From contig JAGLDM010000221.1 in the NCBI GenBank assembly GCA_023145595.1, positions 1 to 10,332 of the forward strand: 10,332 nucleotides of DNA. Reading direction: 5' to 3'. Origin of the DNA: Flavobacteriaceae bacterium (GTDB lineage: Bacteria; Bacteroidota; Bacteroidia; Flavobacteriales; Flavobacteriaceae). Numbering within the stretch: position 1 is the stretch's first letter; each line of letters begins with the position of its first letter. The position numbers were made by a program, and so were the translations under genes. Shown here one piece after another: positions 1 through 7,629 of the stretch. The notes under the pieces are model-generated. The model had not been told where the DNA came from and ran no database searches. It saw nothing but the letters and a program-made list of their open reading frames with translations.

Positions 1-864
1 GCACAAAGAGGAGGAACACATCGTCATGAATATTCCCGAAATGGAAAAAGAGTAGGATTTACTTATGATGATATTCTTCAGCAAGATTATGATCGGTCTA
101 TCGGTTATTTAGATGAAAATAAAAATGCACCTGATGGTGCCACACATTATTTTGCTTCATTGTTAAAACCTGCGAAAAAAGGAATGTCAAAACCAGGAGA
201 AATTGAAAAAGCATTTGGAGATTCTTGGGTAGATTATGATGGTACAAAACGCGCATTTATTGGAAAGGTTAGAGCCGTAAATGGTGTAGATTATGAAACC
301 TCTTTATTTGTTGCTGAAATTCCAGAAAATGTAGATATTACTACAGCTTATTCAGGAGATAAAGACACCTATCCAACACCGCCAAAAGGAGTAAAAGTTA
401 GAAGACTAACTCACAGTACAACCGATGATGGAATTGTTAGAGGTTCTTATGATGGAAAAAGGATTGCTTATTTCTCTGAGGATGAAAATGGAATCAGACA
501 AGTGTTTGTAATTGCAACAGACGGCTCTGATTTGAGTGAAGACCCTGACAAGAAGCCAAAACAACTTACAAATTTCACTTCAGACGCATCAACTGTTAGA
601 TGGCATCCATCAGATAATATGCTTTTTTCAATAAGTAATGGAAATATATATATGACTACTGTTGGAAGTTCAAAAGATTTTGGAAACACCAAATTATTAA
701 CTTCAACTGATTTATTAAGAAGAGATTTGGTAGTGTCACCAAAAGGGGATCTGTTAGCATATACAATAAAAATTAAAGATGAGAAATCAACGCTTATCGT
801 TGATGGTAAAATTAAAGATGAATTTGATCAGATATTTGTAATGGATATCTCAGAGATAAAATGA
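1..864 (+). CDS. DUF3748 / TolB-like beta-propeller protein, 5' end missing
   Basis: The reading frame is open from the first base and ends with TGA at 862-864, so the gene starts left of the window; 287 residues are visible. The visible start GGTHRHEYSRNGKRVGFTYDD (residues 4-24) resembles the DUF3748 family, the group that includes E. coli YidR, which is related to TolB-type propellers. PD40-like blade repeats can be seen: SYDGKRIAYFSEDENG with a following VFVIATDG (about 149-175), RWHPSDNMLFS (about 200-210) and VVSPKGDLLAYT (about 244-255). Such blades usually form a periplasmic or exported propeller; the signal peptide, if any, lies outside the window. No catalytic residues can be named and the biochemical role of the family is not established. 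The next gene, a sugar transporter, begins 97 bp downstream on the same strand, so the two may be co-transcribed. An internal TTG at 160 is not a credible start because the homology begins before it. Confidence 0.8.
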   Translation, partial: AQRGGTHRHEYSRNGKRVGFTYDDILQQDYDRSIGYLDENKNAPDGATHYFASLLKPAKKGMSKPGEIEKAFGDSWVDYDGTKRAFIGKVRAVNGVDYETSLFVAEIPENVDITTAYSGDKDTYPTPPKGVKVRRLTHSTTDDGIVRGSYDGKRIAYFSEDENGIRQVFVIATDGSDLSEDPDKKPKQLTNFTSDASTVRWHPSDNMLFSISNGNIYMTTVGSSKDFGNTKLLTSTDLLRRDLVVSPKGDLLAYTIKIKDEKSTLIVDGKIKDEFDQIFVMDISEIK

Positions 865-961
865 AGTAATTAAGTTCGAGAATAGATAGATTTTGTTAAA
901 AAAAACACTTATAATTGTAGAGTAAAAAACTAAAATTAACTAACTAAATAATATAGATAAT

Positions 962-2131
962 ATGAAGAATAAAATAGAAACTAGGTATTTGATTCCTGTA
1001 CTTATGGTGTTTTTTGTCATGAGTTTTGCCGACTTGGTAGGAACAGGAGTTGATGAGTTGAAACAGAGTGCAGATACACCGCTGTATGTTTTACAGTTGA
1101 TACCTTTTGTTGCGCTCATTTGGTACTTTTTATTATCTGTGCCGGTTAGTATTTGGCAAGATAAAATTGGGAAAAAGAAAACGTTAAGTATTGGTCTATT
1201 GGTAACAGCAGCAGGTCTGTTTGTTCCTTTGTTAGGTAATACATTACCTGTAATTTTGGGGGCGTTTGCTCTACTTGGAATTGGGAATACAATAATACAG
1301 GTTTCGGCTAATCCTCTTTTGGTTGATATTGTTCCTTCTGATAAAGCGTCTAGTTACATGAGCTTTTCGCAATTTCTTAAGTCGATAGGTTCTATGGTAG
1401 GACCTTTTGTAGCAGCTGTACTTGGTCCTAAATTAGCTATTTTATTTGGTGATAATTCAGGTGAAGGTACATGGCGTTATGGATTGTATCTTTTTGGATT
1501 TATAGCGATTCTTTCTTGGGCATGGCTTAGTTATGCTAAGGTAGAGGAAACAAAATCGGAAGGAGAGTCTGCCTCTTTGTCTTCATGTTTTAAATTATTA
1601 GGAGATAAGTATATCTTAGCTATGGTAATGGCAATCTTTTTGGTTGTAGGTATTGACGTTGCAATGAATTCAAATCTTGGTAATTTCCTTGAAGGAAAAA
1701 TAGGGATGGATGCCGAAACTGCAAAGTATGGTAAATCTATGTATTTCTTTGCAAAAATGATTGGGACATTTGCGGGAGCTATTATGTTAACCAAGTTGTC
1801 TTCACAAAAGTTTTTAATAGGATCATCTATACTTGCTATTGCTTCGTTGCTTGCATTAGCCTTTGTGCCGAGCATTGCTGCTGCATGGGTGATTATTTTT
1901 ATGGTAAGTTTAGGGGTGTCAAATATTTTCCCTCTTATTTTTTCAATTACAGTTAGGAAAATGCCAGAACGATCTAATGAAATTTCAGGATTAATGATGA
2001 TGGCAATTAGTGGAGGTGCAGTTATTCCGTTTGTTGTTGGTTTGACGATGAGTTTTTGGTTGTCAGGAGGTATTTTGGTTCTAGTAGCCAGTGCTGCGTA
2101 CCTATTGATTGTTGGGTTATTTAGTAAATAA
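962..2131 (+). CDS. Sugar MFS transporter, FucP-like
   Basis: This 389-residue inner-membrane protein is a major facilitator, probably a sugar:proton symporter. Hydrophobic helices fill its length, with a charged central loop (about 193-215, VEETKSEGESASLSSCFK) between the two six-helix halves. Two segments mark the FucP/GlcP/NagP branch: GIGNTIIQVSANPLL (106-120) and SNIFPLIFSITVRKMP followed by ISGLMMMAISGGAVIP (320-356). DKIGKKK (67-73) is the cytoplasmic loop 2-3 signature common to MFS proteins. The length is slightly below the roughly 410-440 residues usual for FucP relatives, but both ends look complete. The start ATG at 962 begins directly with a normal N-terminus and has no Shine-Dalgarno site, as is common in Bacteroidota. 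A weak -7-like TATAATTG lies at 910-917. The substrate cannot be read from the sequence. A GH92 mannosidase lies beyond the next gene, so mannose is a reasonable guess, but only inference. Confidence 0.88.
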   Translation: MKNKIETRYLIPVLMVFFVMSFADLVGTGVDELKQSADTPLYVLQLIPFVALIWYFLLSVPVSIWQDKIGKKKTLSIGLLVTAAGLFVPLLGNTLPVILGAFALLGIGNTIIQVSANPLLVDIVPSDKASSYMSFSQFLKSIGSMVGPFVAAVLGPKLAILFGDNSGEGTWRYGLYLFGFIAILSWAWLSYAKVEETKSEGESASLSSCFKLLGDKYILAMVMAIFLVVGIDVAMNSNLGNFLEGKIGMDAETAKYGKSMYFFAKMIGTFAGAIMLTKLSSQKFLIGSSILAIASLLALAFVPSIAAAWVIIFMVSLGVSNIFPLIFSITVRKMPERSNEISGLMMMAISGGAVIPFVVGLTMSFWLSGGILVLVASAAYLLIVGLFSK

Positions 2132-2159
2132 AATAAAAACGACTTGCTCGTTTAGAAAT

Positions 2160-2201
2160 AAAAAAGGTTCAACAAATAAATTTATTTGTTGAACCTTTTT
2201 T
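2160..2201. terminator. Bidirectional intrinsic terminator (perfect 42-bp palindrome)
   Basis: The two 21-base halves are exact reverse complements, with no unpaired loop in the duplex; the centre reads AAATAAATTTATTT. The GC-containing block GGTTCAAC / GTTGAACC is flanked by an A-run on the left and a T-run on the right, so RNA from either strand ends its hairpin in U residues. It lies between two convergent genes, 28 bp after the MFS stop and 28 bp after the acyl-CoA synthetase stop, exactly where a shared terminator is expected. Confidence 0.9.
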
Positions 2202-2229
2202 CAATTACCGTTATTTGGTTTCTTTAAAT

Positions 2230-3900
2230 TTATGTTATGATAAGTTTACTCTTCTCGTCATACCATGAAGAAAACAAATGCTGATAAGTTTCTTGAATTA
2301 CATTACGTTTTAACTTATTTGTAGGTGTTAAAAACCCGGTTTCAAATGTCCATTGGTCTTTAATTACAACGAGTTTGTTCAGTCGTTCATGCGCATTTAA
2401 TTTCAGATTAATAGCGTTCAAAGATTCTAATAAAGAGGCCTTTATTTCATCCATGCTTTTATTTTTACTCAAAGGGGATAATTGAATCAAACCAATAGGT
2501 TGAGGAAGATTGAGCCCTACCACACAAATCTGAGAAATAAGATTGTTCGCCATAAAACGATTTTCAATAGGAACAGGAACAACGTAAAGTCCTTTGTCTG
2601 TTTTAAAAGGATCTTTTACACGCCCTTTTACGGTTAAATAACCATCTTCGTCCAAAACCCCTGTGTCACCTGTTTTATAGAATCCGTCTGAAGTAAAACA
2701 TTGTGATGTTAGTTCAGGGTCGTTGTAATATTCACGGAACATCCAGTCGTTTTTAATGAGTACCTCATTATTGTCAAGCGCTATTTTTAGTTCGCTATCT
2801 TCTAGTTGTTTGCCGGTGCTATTTGGTCGGATATCATTTATTGGTTGAAGGACTACAATTGCCATAGCCTCAGTCATACCATAGGTTTCCTGAATATTTA
2901 CTCCTATATTTTGAAACCATTTGATTGTTGAAGATGGCAAAGAAGAAGCGCCTGATATTACAAGTTTGGTATGGTTTAGTCCAATCGCAAGTCTAATTCT
3001 TTCTTTTACCTGTTCAGCAGCTTTCGGAATTCTTAGAATAACGTCTAGATTTGGTGTTTCTTTTAAAATTACCTGTTGTAAACTATTCCAGATATTTGGT
3101 ATTCCCAAGAAAATACTTGGATGTGTATCGGTAAGATTTTTTGCAAATGTATAAAGAGACTCTACGAAAGATATTTGCCCTTTGTGGTAAATTGAACCTG
3201 CAAAAATTAAGGATTGCTCAGCAATGTGATTGAATGGTAGATAAGAGAGGAATGTATTCCTGCCTGGAGTTGTTAAATTAAAAGTTTGGTATTTTTTACC
3301 TTGCTTAATCCATAAATTAGCAGGAGGAGCATAAGTCATTACCGCACCTTTTGGAGCGCCAGTTGTGCCTGATGTAAAAAAAATGGCCCACACATCATCT
3401 AATGCAGGTCTGTAATTGCTAAGGTCAGGTTTTTGGTCTTTTACAAAAGCATCCCAATTAATACCCCTGTCAATTTCTGCACTACCTTTATAAGGAGAAA
3501 ATTTTACAATCGGCATATCGTTTGGAATGGCTGTTTTTGCTTTTTCCCAATTATCTAATTTCCCGACGAATAGAAATTTAATTTCAGAAAGCAGGACGAC
3601 TTCCTTTAAAGTATCTCCCACCAAACTGGCATAAAAAGGGACCATTACGTAACCTCCTAACATAATTGCAATTTCTGCAATGACCCATTGGTAGCAATTT
3701 TTTGAATAAATCCCGACTTTATCACCTTTTTTAAGTCCAGTATTTTTCATTCCTGAAACCAATTTTAAGGCTTCCGTTATAGCTTCATCATAAGTAAACT
3801 CTTCCCAAAGATCACCGTAAGGTTGCCTTAAAAAAATTTCGTTCGGTACTGTAGATTTTAATTCGTAAATTTTATCAACTAATGTTGGGAATTTATTCAT
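2230..3900 (-). CDS. Long-chain acyl-CoA synthetase (AMP-forming), FadD15-like
   Basis: This 556-residue enzyme of the ANL (AMP-binding) superfamily should activate a fatty acid to acyl-AMP and then to acyl-CoA in the cytoplasm or at the inner membrane. The core motifs are all present: P-loop-like TSGTTGAPKG (176-185), ETYGMTE (338-344), the ATP-ribose aspartate in TGDTG (D412), GRVKD with hinge region (426-430), KGLYVVPVPIE (436-446) and the C-terminal catalytic lysine in TPTNKLKR (probably K529). The GLYVVPVPIE block and the length fit the long-chain (FadD15/ACSL-like) group better than acetyl-CoA synthetases. The ATG at 3898-3900 gives an N-terminus typical of the family (TLVDKIYEL). It lies 74 bp downstream of the GH92 gene on the same strand, so read-through from that gene is possible, but the function has no evident link to mannan use. 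The inverted repeat at 3951-3966, upstream of its start, may be a separate regulatory site. Confidence 0.9.
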   Translation of the reverse strand: MNKFPTLVDKIYELKSTVPNEIFLRQPYGDLWEEFTYDEAITEALKLVSGMKNTGLKKGDKVGIYSKNCYQWVIAEIAIMLGGYVMVPFYASLVGDTLKEVVLLSEIKFLFVGKLDNWEKAKTAIPNDMPIVKFSPYKGSAEIDRGINWDAFVKDQKPDLSNYRPALDDVWAIFFTSGTTGAPKGAVMTYAPPANLWIKQGKKYQTFNLTTPGRNTFLSYLPFNHIAEQSLIFAGSIYHKGQISFVESLYTFAKNLTDTHPSIFLGIPNIWNSLQQVILKETPNLDVILRIPKAAEQVKERIRLAIGLNHTKLVISGASSLPSSTIKWFQNIGVNIQETYGMTEAMAIVVLQPINDIRPNSTGKQLEDSELKIALDNNEVLIKNDWMFREYYNDPELTSQCFTSDGFYKTGDTGVLDEDGYLTVKGRVKDPFKTDKGLYVVPVPIENRFMANNLISQICVVGLNLPQPIGLIQLSPLSKNKSMDEIKASLLESLNAINLKLNAHERLNKLVVIKDQWTFETGFLTPTNKLKRNVIQETYQHLFSSWYDEKSKLIIT

Positions 3901-3950
3901 AATACTAATGTGATTTATTTGAGGAATTTCCTAAAATAATGAGTAAATCA

Positions 3951-3966
3951 GTTAATGGTCATTAAC
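3951..3966. promoter_or_regulatory. Candidate operator: GTTAATG-GT-CATTAAC
   Basis: Two perfect 7-base arms are separated by two bases, in the 74-bp gap between the GH92 gene and the acyl-CoA synthetase gene, about 50 bp upstream of the latter's start. Ten bases of it (TTAATGGTCA) recur exactly at 6384-6393, in the leader of the GH92 gene, which supports a shared protein-binding site. No -7 element could be placed with confidence beside it. It could instead be a small RNA stem after the GH92 stop, but no T-run follows it on the minus strand. Confidence 0.4.
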
Positions 3967-3974
3967 CAAATAGA

Positions 3975-6362
3975 CTATTTTTTTGACATCGAAGGACCCG
4001 GATTAGAAACACCCCATTCTTTATTTGGTTGATTTCCCATTTGGAAGACCAATGTTCCGCCCGCTGTTATTTCCTTGTGATCTATATATGTTTGATTAAA
4101 TTCTTTACCATTTAAAGTAGCCGACTGAATGTAAACATTCTCTTTATTGGTGTTTGTGGCTTTTATAGTAAATGTTTTCCCGTCTTTTAATTGCATAGTG
4201 GCTTCTTCTAAAATCGGACTACCAATAGCGTAGGTTGTACTACCTGGAGTTACTGGGTAAATCCCCATAGCGCTTAAAATATACCAAGATGTTAGAGAAC
4301 CCATATCTTCGTTTCCACAAATTCCACCAGCTCCTATTTTATACATTTGCTCGGTAACTTGGCGTGCTCTTTTTTGAGTTTTCCATGGCTGACCTGCGTA
4401 ATTATATAAATAAGCAACGTGATGTGATGGCTGATTCCCTTGAACATATTGACCAATAGTACCTACAACACCAACGTATTTTGGTAGACTTACAACTGGA
4501 CTCATTTCAAAAAAGGTATCTAATTTAGAGGTGAAAGCATCGTTGCTTCCAAAAAGATTGATTAAGCCCTGTGGGTCGTGTTGTACGGACCATATATATT
4601 GCCAAGCATTCGATTCGGTATAATGACGATTCGGGCGGCGTCCAATTAATAGAGGATCAAAATATTTGTAATACGAATGATCTCCCTCTTGAACGATTAT
4701 TTGTTTATTATCTCCTAATGCTTCTAAAAACTTTCCGTTGTGTTTTTTCGGACGCATAAATTGGGTTTTGTCATCCCAAACATTTTGGTAATTATACGCT
4801 CTTTTCATAAATAACTTATAATCATCGTCTTTTCCTAAATCTTTTGCTAATTGAGCAATACACCAATCGTCATAAGCCAATTCTAATGTATTTGGGATCG
4901 CCTCTGTTACTTTATCTATAGGAGCGTAGCCAACTTCTTTGTAAAAATCTAATCCAGATCGACCTGCATAATGAGGTATTGGTGCTGGTGGATTTTCAAG
5001 TGCTTTTCGTCGCATGGCATTGTATAAAAATTCAATGTCGTAATCGCGGTAACCTTTAAAATACGCATCTACAATTACTGAAATTAAATGATCTCCAACC
5101 ATGGCTTCACCAAACATATTTAAGAAATGTTGGGCTGGTAGCCAACCGTAATTTTCTGTTTTCGCCTGAATAGATTTCACATAATTATTTACATGTTCTG
5201 GAGAAATTAAAGTCATTAAAGGGTGTTGAGTTCTGTAAGTGTCCCAACAAGAGAACGAACCATAAAAATCATAATCTTCTGCAACATGAATTTTTCCGTC
5301 AGAGCCATAATATTTACCATCTACATCTTGAGAAATGTATTGTGCTAATAATGAATGGTACAGCGCAGAATAGAATATCTCTTTATTTTCTTCGGTTGAT
5401 TTAATTTTGATTTTCGCCAATTCCTTGTTCCAAATTGAATCTGCATCATTTCTAACTTTGTCAAAATCCCAATCCGAAATTTCGGCATGTAAATTTTCAC
5501 GAGCACCTTCTATACTTGTATATGAAATACCAACTTTGACCAATATTTGTTCATCTTGATCCGTATGGTATTGAACAAAAGCACCAATTTTATCACCCAC
5601 TTCTGCACTTTTATAGGCAAAAATACTTCCGTCAGATTCTGGGGTTTTGTAGCTAGCATCAAAAGTTCCATAATATAAAAACGGTTTGCTAAATTCGGCT
5701 ACAAAATATACTTTTCCGAGTCCGGCTCCTTTAATACCTTCAATTCTGTTGTTGTCTATAATTTCTAGACTAGACAATTCGCCTTGGGTCATATCACCAA
5801 TTTGGTGACCAACATCTAAAATGATTCGAGCATCTTTTGATTTAGGAAAGGTATAGCGATGAAAACCGGCTCTCTTCGTTGACGTTAATTCAACATTTAC
5901 ATTGTAATCTTTTAAAAGCACACTGTAATACCCTGGGCTAGCACTTTCATTTTCATGATCAAAACGAGATCGATACCCTTTGTCTGGGTTTTCTAAAGTC
6001 CCTGGTGCAATTTGCAACTTCGTATTAACAGTTGGCATTAATAGTATTTCTCCACCATTTACCATTCCTACTCCGCTCCAATGTGTATGACTAAAGCCCA
6101 TAATTGAACTTTCTTGATAGATATACCCAGCAGCATAAGTCCAACCTTCGGTATGAATATCAGGACTTAAATGTACCAATGCATTTGGTAAACTAGCACC
6201 GGGAAATGTATGTCCGAAATAATCGGTTCCAGAAAATGGATTTACATATTTTGTAAGGTTCTCAGAGGCTGATGATTTATTTGATTTAGAATCAGTTGTT
6301 TTATCGCATCCAATAAAGGCAACAGTAATAAGGAGAATTGTGATTTTAAAAAGGTGTTTCAT
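3975..6362 (-). CDS. GH92 family alpha-mannosidase, lipoprotein
   Basis: This 795-residue protein begins with a short charged and hydrophobic segment and a lipobox, AFIGC, with the lipidated cysteine at residue 19. The lysine/serine-rich stretch after it is a usual lipoprotein linker. The enzyme should therefore sit on a membrane facing the periplasm or the outside. GH92 enzymes are calcium-dependent exo-alpha-mannosidases. Family hallmarks seen: YVNPFSGTDYFGHTFPGA (39-56), GFSHTHWSGVG (89-99), SCWDTYRTQHPLMTL (371-385), TESNAWQYIW (582-591) with the probable acid E583, GNQPSHH (642-648) and ICGNEDMGSLTSWYILSAMGIYPVTPG (681-707) with the probable base D686. The length is near the usual 730-800. 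The GNQP motif sits where, from memory, characterised alpha-1,2 enzymes carry His-Glu, so linkage specificity is open. The ATG at 6360-6362 is the only one giving a signal peptide. The frame is intact. Confidence 0.95.
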   Translation of the reverse strand: MKHLFKITILLITVAFIGCDKTTDSKSNKSSASENLTKYVNPFSGTDYFGHTFPGASLPNALVHLSPDIHTEGWTYAAGYIYQESSIMGFSHTHWSGVGMVNGGEILLMPTVNTKLQIAPGTLENPDKGYRSRFDHENESASPGYYSVLLKDYNVNVELTSTKRAGFHRYTFPKSKDARIILDVGHQIGDMTQGELSSLEIIDNNRIEGIKGAGLGKVYFVAEFSKPFLYYGTFDASYKTPESDGSIFAYKSAEVGDKIGAFVQYHTDQDEQILVKVGISYTSIEGARENLHAEISDWDFDKVRNDADSIWNKELAKIKIKSTEENKEIFYSALYHSLLAQYISQDVDGKYYGSDGKIHVAEDYDFYGSFSCWDTYRTQHPLMTLISPEHVNNYVKSIQAKTENYGWLPAQHFLNMFGEAMVGDHLISVIVDAYFKGYRDYDIEFLYNAMRRKALENPPAPIPHYAGRSGLDFYKEVGYAPIDKVTEAIPNTLELAYDDWCIAQLAKDLGKDDDYKLFMKRAYNYQNVWDDKTQFMRPKKHNGKFLEALGDNKQIIVQEGDHSYYKYFDPLLIGRRPNRHYTESNAWQYIWSVQHDPQGLINLFGSNDAFTSKLDTFFEMSPVVSLPKYVGVVGTIGQYVQGNQPSHHVAYLYNYAGQPWKTQKRARQVTEQMYKIGAGGICGNEDMGSLTSWYILSAMGIYPVTPGSTTYAIGSPILEEATMQLKDGKTFTIKATNTNKENVYIQSATLNGKEFNQTYIDHKEITAGGTLVFQMGNQPNKEWGVSNPGPSMSKK

Positions 6363-6383
6363 GTGTCTATAATTTATTGTTTT

Positions 6384-6393
6384 TTAATGGTCA
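6384..6393. promoter_or_regulatory. Second copy of the TTAATGGTCA motif, in the GH92 leader
   Basis: This is an exact 10-base match to part of the inverted repeat at 3951-3966. It begins 22 bp upstream of the GH92 start codon. Only one half of the palindrome is well kept here, because the bases after TTAATGGTCA are CTTGG rather than TTAAC. A ten-base match can occur by chance in DNA this AT-rich; its position in front of the neighbouring gene is the main support. Confidence 0.3.
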
Positions 6394-6467
6394 CTTGGTT
6401 CATTCACAGTAGTCCTTTACTTGAGTGACTAAAATTGAAAGTTATGTGTGTTTTTTTAACAAAAAAA

Positions 6468-6475
6468 CAAATTTA
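6468..6475 (-). promoter_or_regulatory. Candidate -7 element (TAAATTTG) for the GH92 gene
   Basis: On the minus strand this is an exact match to the Bacteroidota sigma-ABfr -7 consensus TAnnTTTG. Transcription would start near 6460 and give a leader of about 100 bases before the GH92 ATG. No TTG was found at the usual 17-23 bp further upstream, so only half of the promoter is supported. An A/T-only hairpin (GTTTTTTT at 6450-6457, AAAAAAAC at 6461-6468) overlaps the predicted start. Confidence 0.4.
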
Positions 6476-6496
6476 ATGATTTAATAATTAAATCAT
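6476..6496. promoter_or_regulatory. Palindrome next to the GH92 -7 element, candidate operator
   Basis: Perfect 9-base arms ATGATTTAA and TTAAATCAT are separated by TAA. It begins one base upstream of the candidate -7 element and fills the spacer where RNA polymerase would contact DNA. That is a classic place for a repressor site, here probably for sugar-responsive control of the mannosidase. It is AT-only apart from one G and one C, so chance must be considered. No regulator gene is in the window. Confidence 0.4.
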
Positions 6497-6552
6497 GGGT
6501 TAATTATTAATGTATATTGAATAAAATAAAGAAACCCATTGCTAAGGATATT

Positions 6553-6567
6553 ACTTAACGGTAATTA
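6553..6567 (+). repeat. Candidate left inverted repeat of the IS630 element
   Basis: ACTTAACGGTAATTA pairs with the right-hand repeat at 7630-7646, with a two-base insertion in the latter and one mismatch. The 18 bases 6553-6570 also match 15 of 18 bases of the candidate operator at 3950-3967, so part of this signal could have another origin. Confidence 0.35.
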
Positions 6568-6580
6568 ACCGCAATATTTG

Positions 6581-6588
6581 TATCTTTA
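6581..6588 (+). promoter_or_regulatory. Possible -7 element of the transposase gene (TATCTTTA)
   Basis: This differs from TAnnTTTG only at the last base. It ends just four bases before the ATG at 6593, which would give a very short or leaderless transcript. An overlapping alternative, AATATTTG at 6573-6580, also has one mismatch. No clear TTG element was found at the proper distance. Confidence 0.25.
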
Positions 6589-6592
6589 CGGT

Positions 6593-7627
6593 ATGAAAAA
6601 AATGGATTTTAGAAAGCTTTCAAGTGTTGAGAGGCTTGCTTTTAGAAAACGAGGACTTAGTTTAATTAAGTCTGGTAAAAGACAAAAAGAAGTAGCAATA
6701 ATATTAGGAGTTCGAGAAGCGACAGTAAGTGATTGGGTAAAACAGCATCGTCAATATGGGAATAAAGGATTAGAAGATAATTCACGAGGAGTAAGGTCGG
6801 AGGATAAGAAGTTGCTTTCTAAAGAAATCGAAAGAAAGATTCAAAAAATGATTTTGGATACGATGCCTGATCAATTAAAATTGCCTTATTCTTTATGGAC
6901 AAGAAAAGCTGTAAAAGAATTAGTAGAGCGAGAGTTTGGGGTTGTATTAGCAATCAATACCATGGGAGATTATTTACGTTCTTGGGGTTATTCGCCACAA
7001 AAACCGAAGAAAAAAGTCTACGAACAAAATTCAAAAAAAGTGCAAGAATGGCTAGATGAAGAATATCCCGCAATAAAAAAAAGAGCGAGTTTAGAAAAAG
7101 CAGAGATTCATTGGGGAGATGAAACAGGCGTAAGAAATAATAGTCAACATGGGAGAAGTTATGCGCCAAAAGGGAAAACTCCTGTAAAAAAAAGTATGGA
7201 AAAACGATTTTCAGTAAACATGATATCAACAGTAACAAACAGAGGAGTAGTTGAGTTTATGATTTATACAAGCACTATGAACTCTCAAATGTTTATAAAA
7301 TTCATGGAACAACTCATAAAGAATAAAGAAATGAAAATCTTTTTAATACTTGATAACCTGAGAGTTCATCATAGTAAAATTGTAAAGCAATGGGAACAAG
7401 AAAACAAAGAGAATATCGAACTATTTTATTTGCCATCTTATTCTCCTGAAAAAAATCCTGATGAATATTTGAACTGTGATTTAAAATATGGATTATCAGA
7501 AAAACCAGCACCTAAAAACCAAAATCAATTACAAAATAATTTGGAAAACCACATGCTTATGCTACAAGGAAACCAAAATAGAGTTAAGAAGTATTTTAAA
7601 CATAAAGACATCAAATATGCCGCTTAA
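6593..7627 (+). CDS. IS630-family DDE transposase
   Basis: This 344-residue protein catalyses cut-and-paste movement of its element. An N-terminal helix-turn-helix (about residues 25-56, KSGKRQKEVAIILGVREATVSDWVKQH) should bind the ends; a second DNA-binding winged-helix part (LWTRKAVKELVEREFGVVLAINTMGDYLRSWGYSPQKP) follows at about 102-138. The catalytic domain has the acidic triad D176 (WGDETG), D254 (LILDNLRVHHS) and E291 (SPEKNPDEYLN), so the enzyme looks active. The ATG at 6593 is chosen over a TTG at 6578, because the TTG lies in the presumed promoter and terminal repeat and adds only five unlikely residues. The gene ends with TAA at 7625-7627, just inside the right inverted repeat. No frameshift or internal stop was seen, so the insertion is probably recent. 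Confidence 0.93.
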   Translation: MKKMDFRKLSSVERLAFRKRGLSLIKSGKRQKEVAIILGVREATVSDWVKQHRQYGNKGLEDNSRGVRSEDKKLLSKEIERKIQKMILDTMPDQLKLPYSLWTRKAVKELVEREFGVVLAINTMGDYLRSWGYSPQKPKKKVYEQNSKKVQEWLDEEYPAIKKRASLEKAEIHWGDETGVRNNSQHGRSYAPKGKTPVKKSMEKRFSVNMISTVTNRGVVEFMIYTSTMNSQMFIKFMEQLIKNKEMKIFLILDNLRVHHSKIVKQWEQENKENIELFYLPSYSPEKNPDEYLNCDLKYGLSEKPAPKNQNQLQNNLENHMLMLQGNQNRVKKYFKHKDIKYAA

Positions 7628-7629
7628 AA

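Noticed and set aside
160..162. TTG as the start of the DUF3748 gene
   Set aside because: The same frame is open to base 1 and family-like sequence (GGTHRHEYS) lies before this point, so the gene is simply cut by the window edge.
1531..1875. Minus-strand open frame of about 114 codons inside the MFS gene
   Set aside because: It is antisense to conserved transporter helices and shows no recognisable domain.
6390..6429. GTCACT / AGTGAC inverted pair in the GH92 leader
   Set aside because: The arms are only six bases long with a loop of about 28 bases, which is well within chance.
6578..6592. Alternative TTG start for the transposase
   Set aside because: It would add only five residues and would place the start inside the presumed terminal repeat and promoter. 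The ATG at 6593 gives a normal N-terminus.
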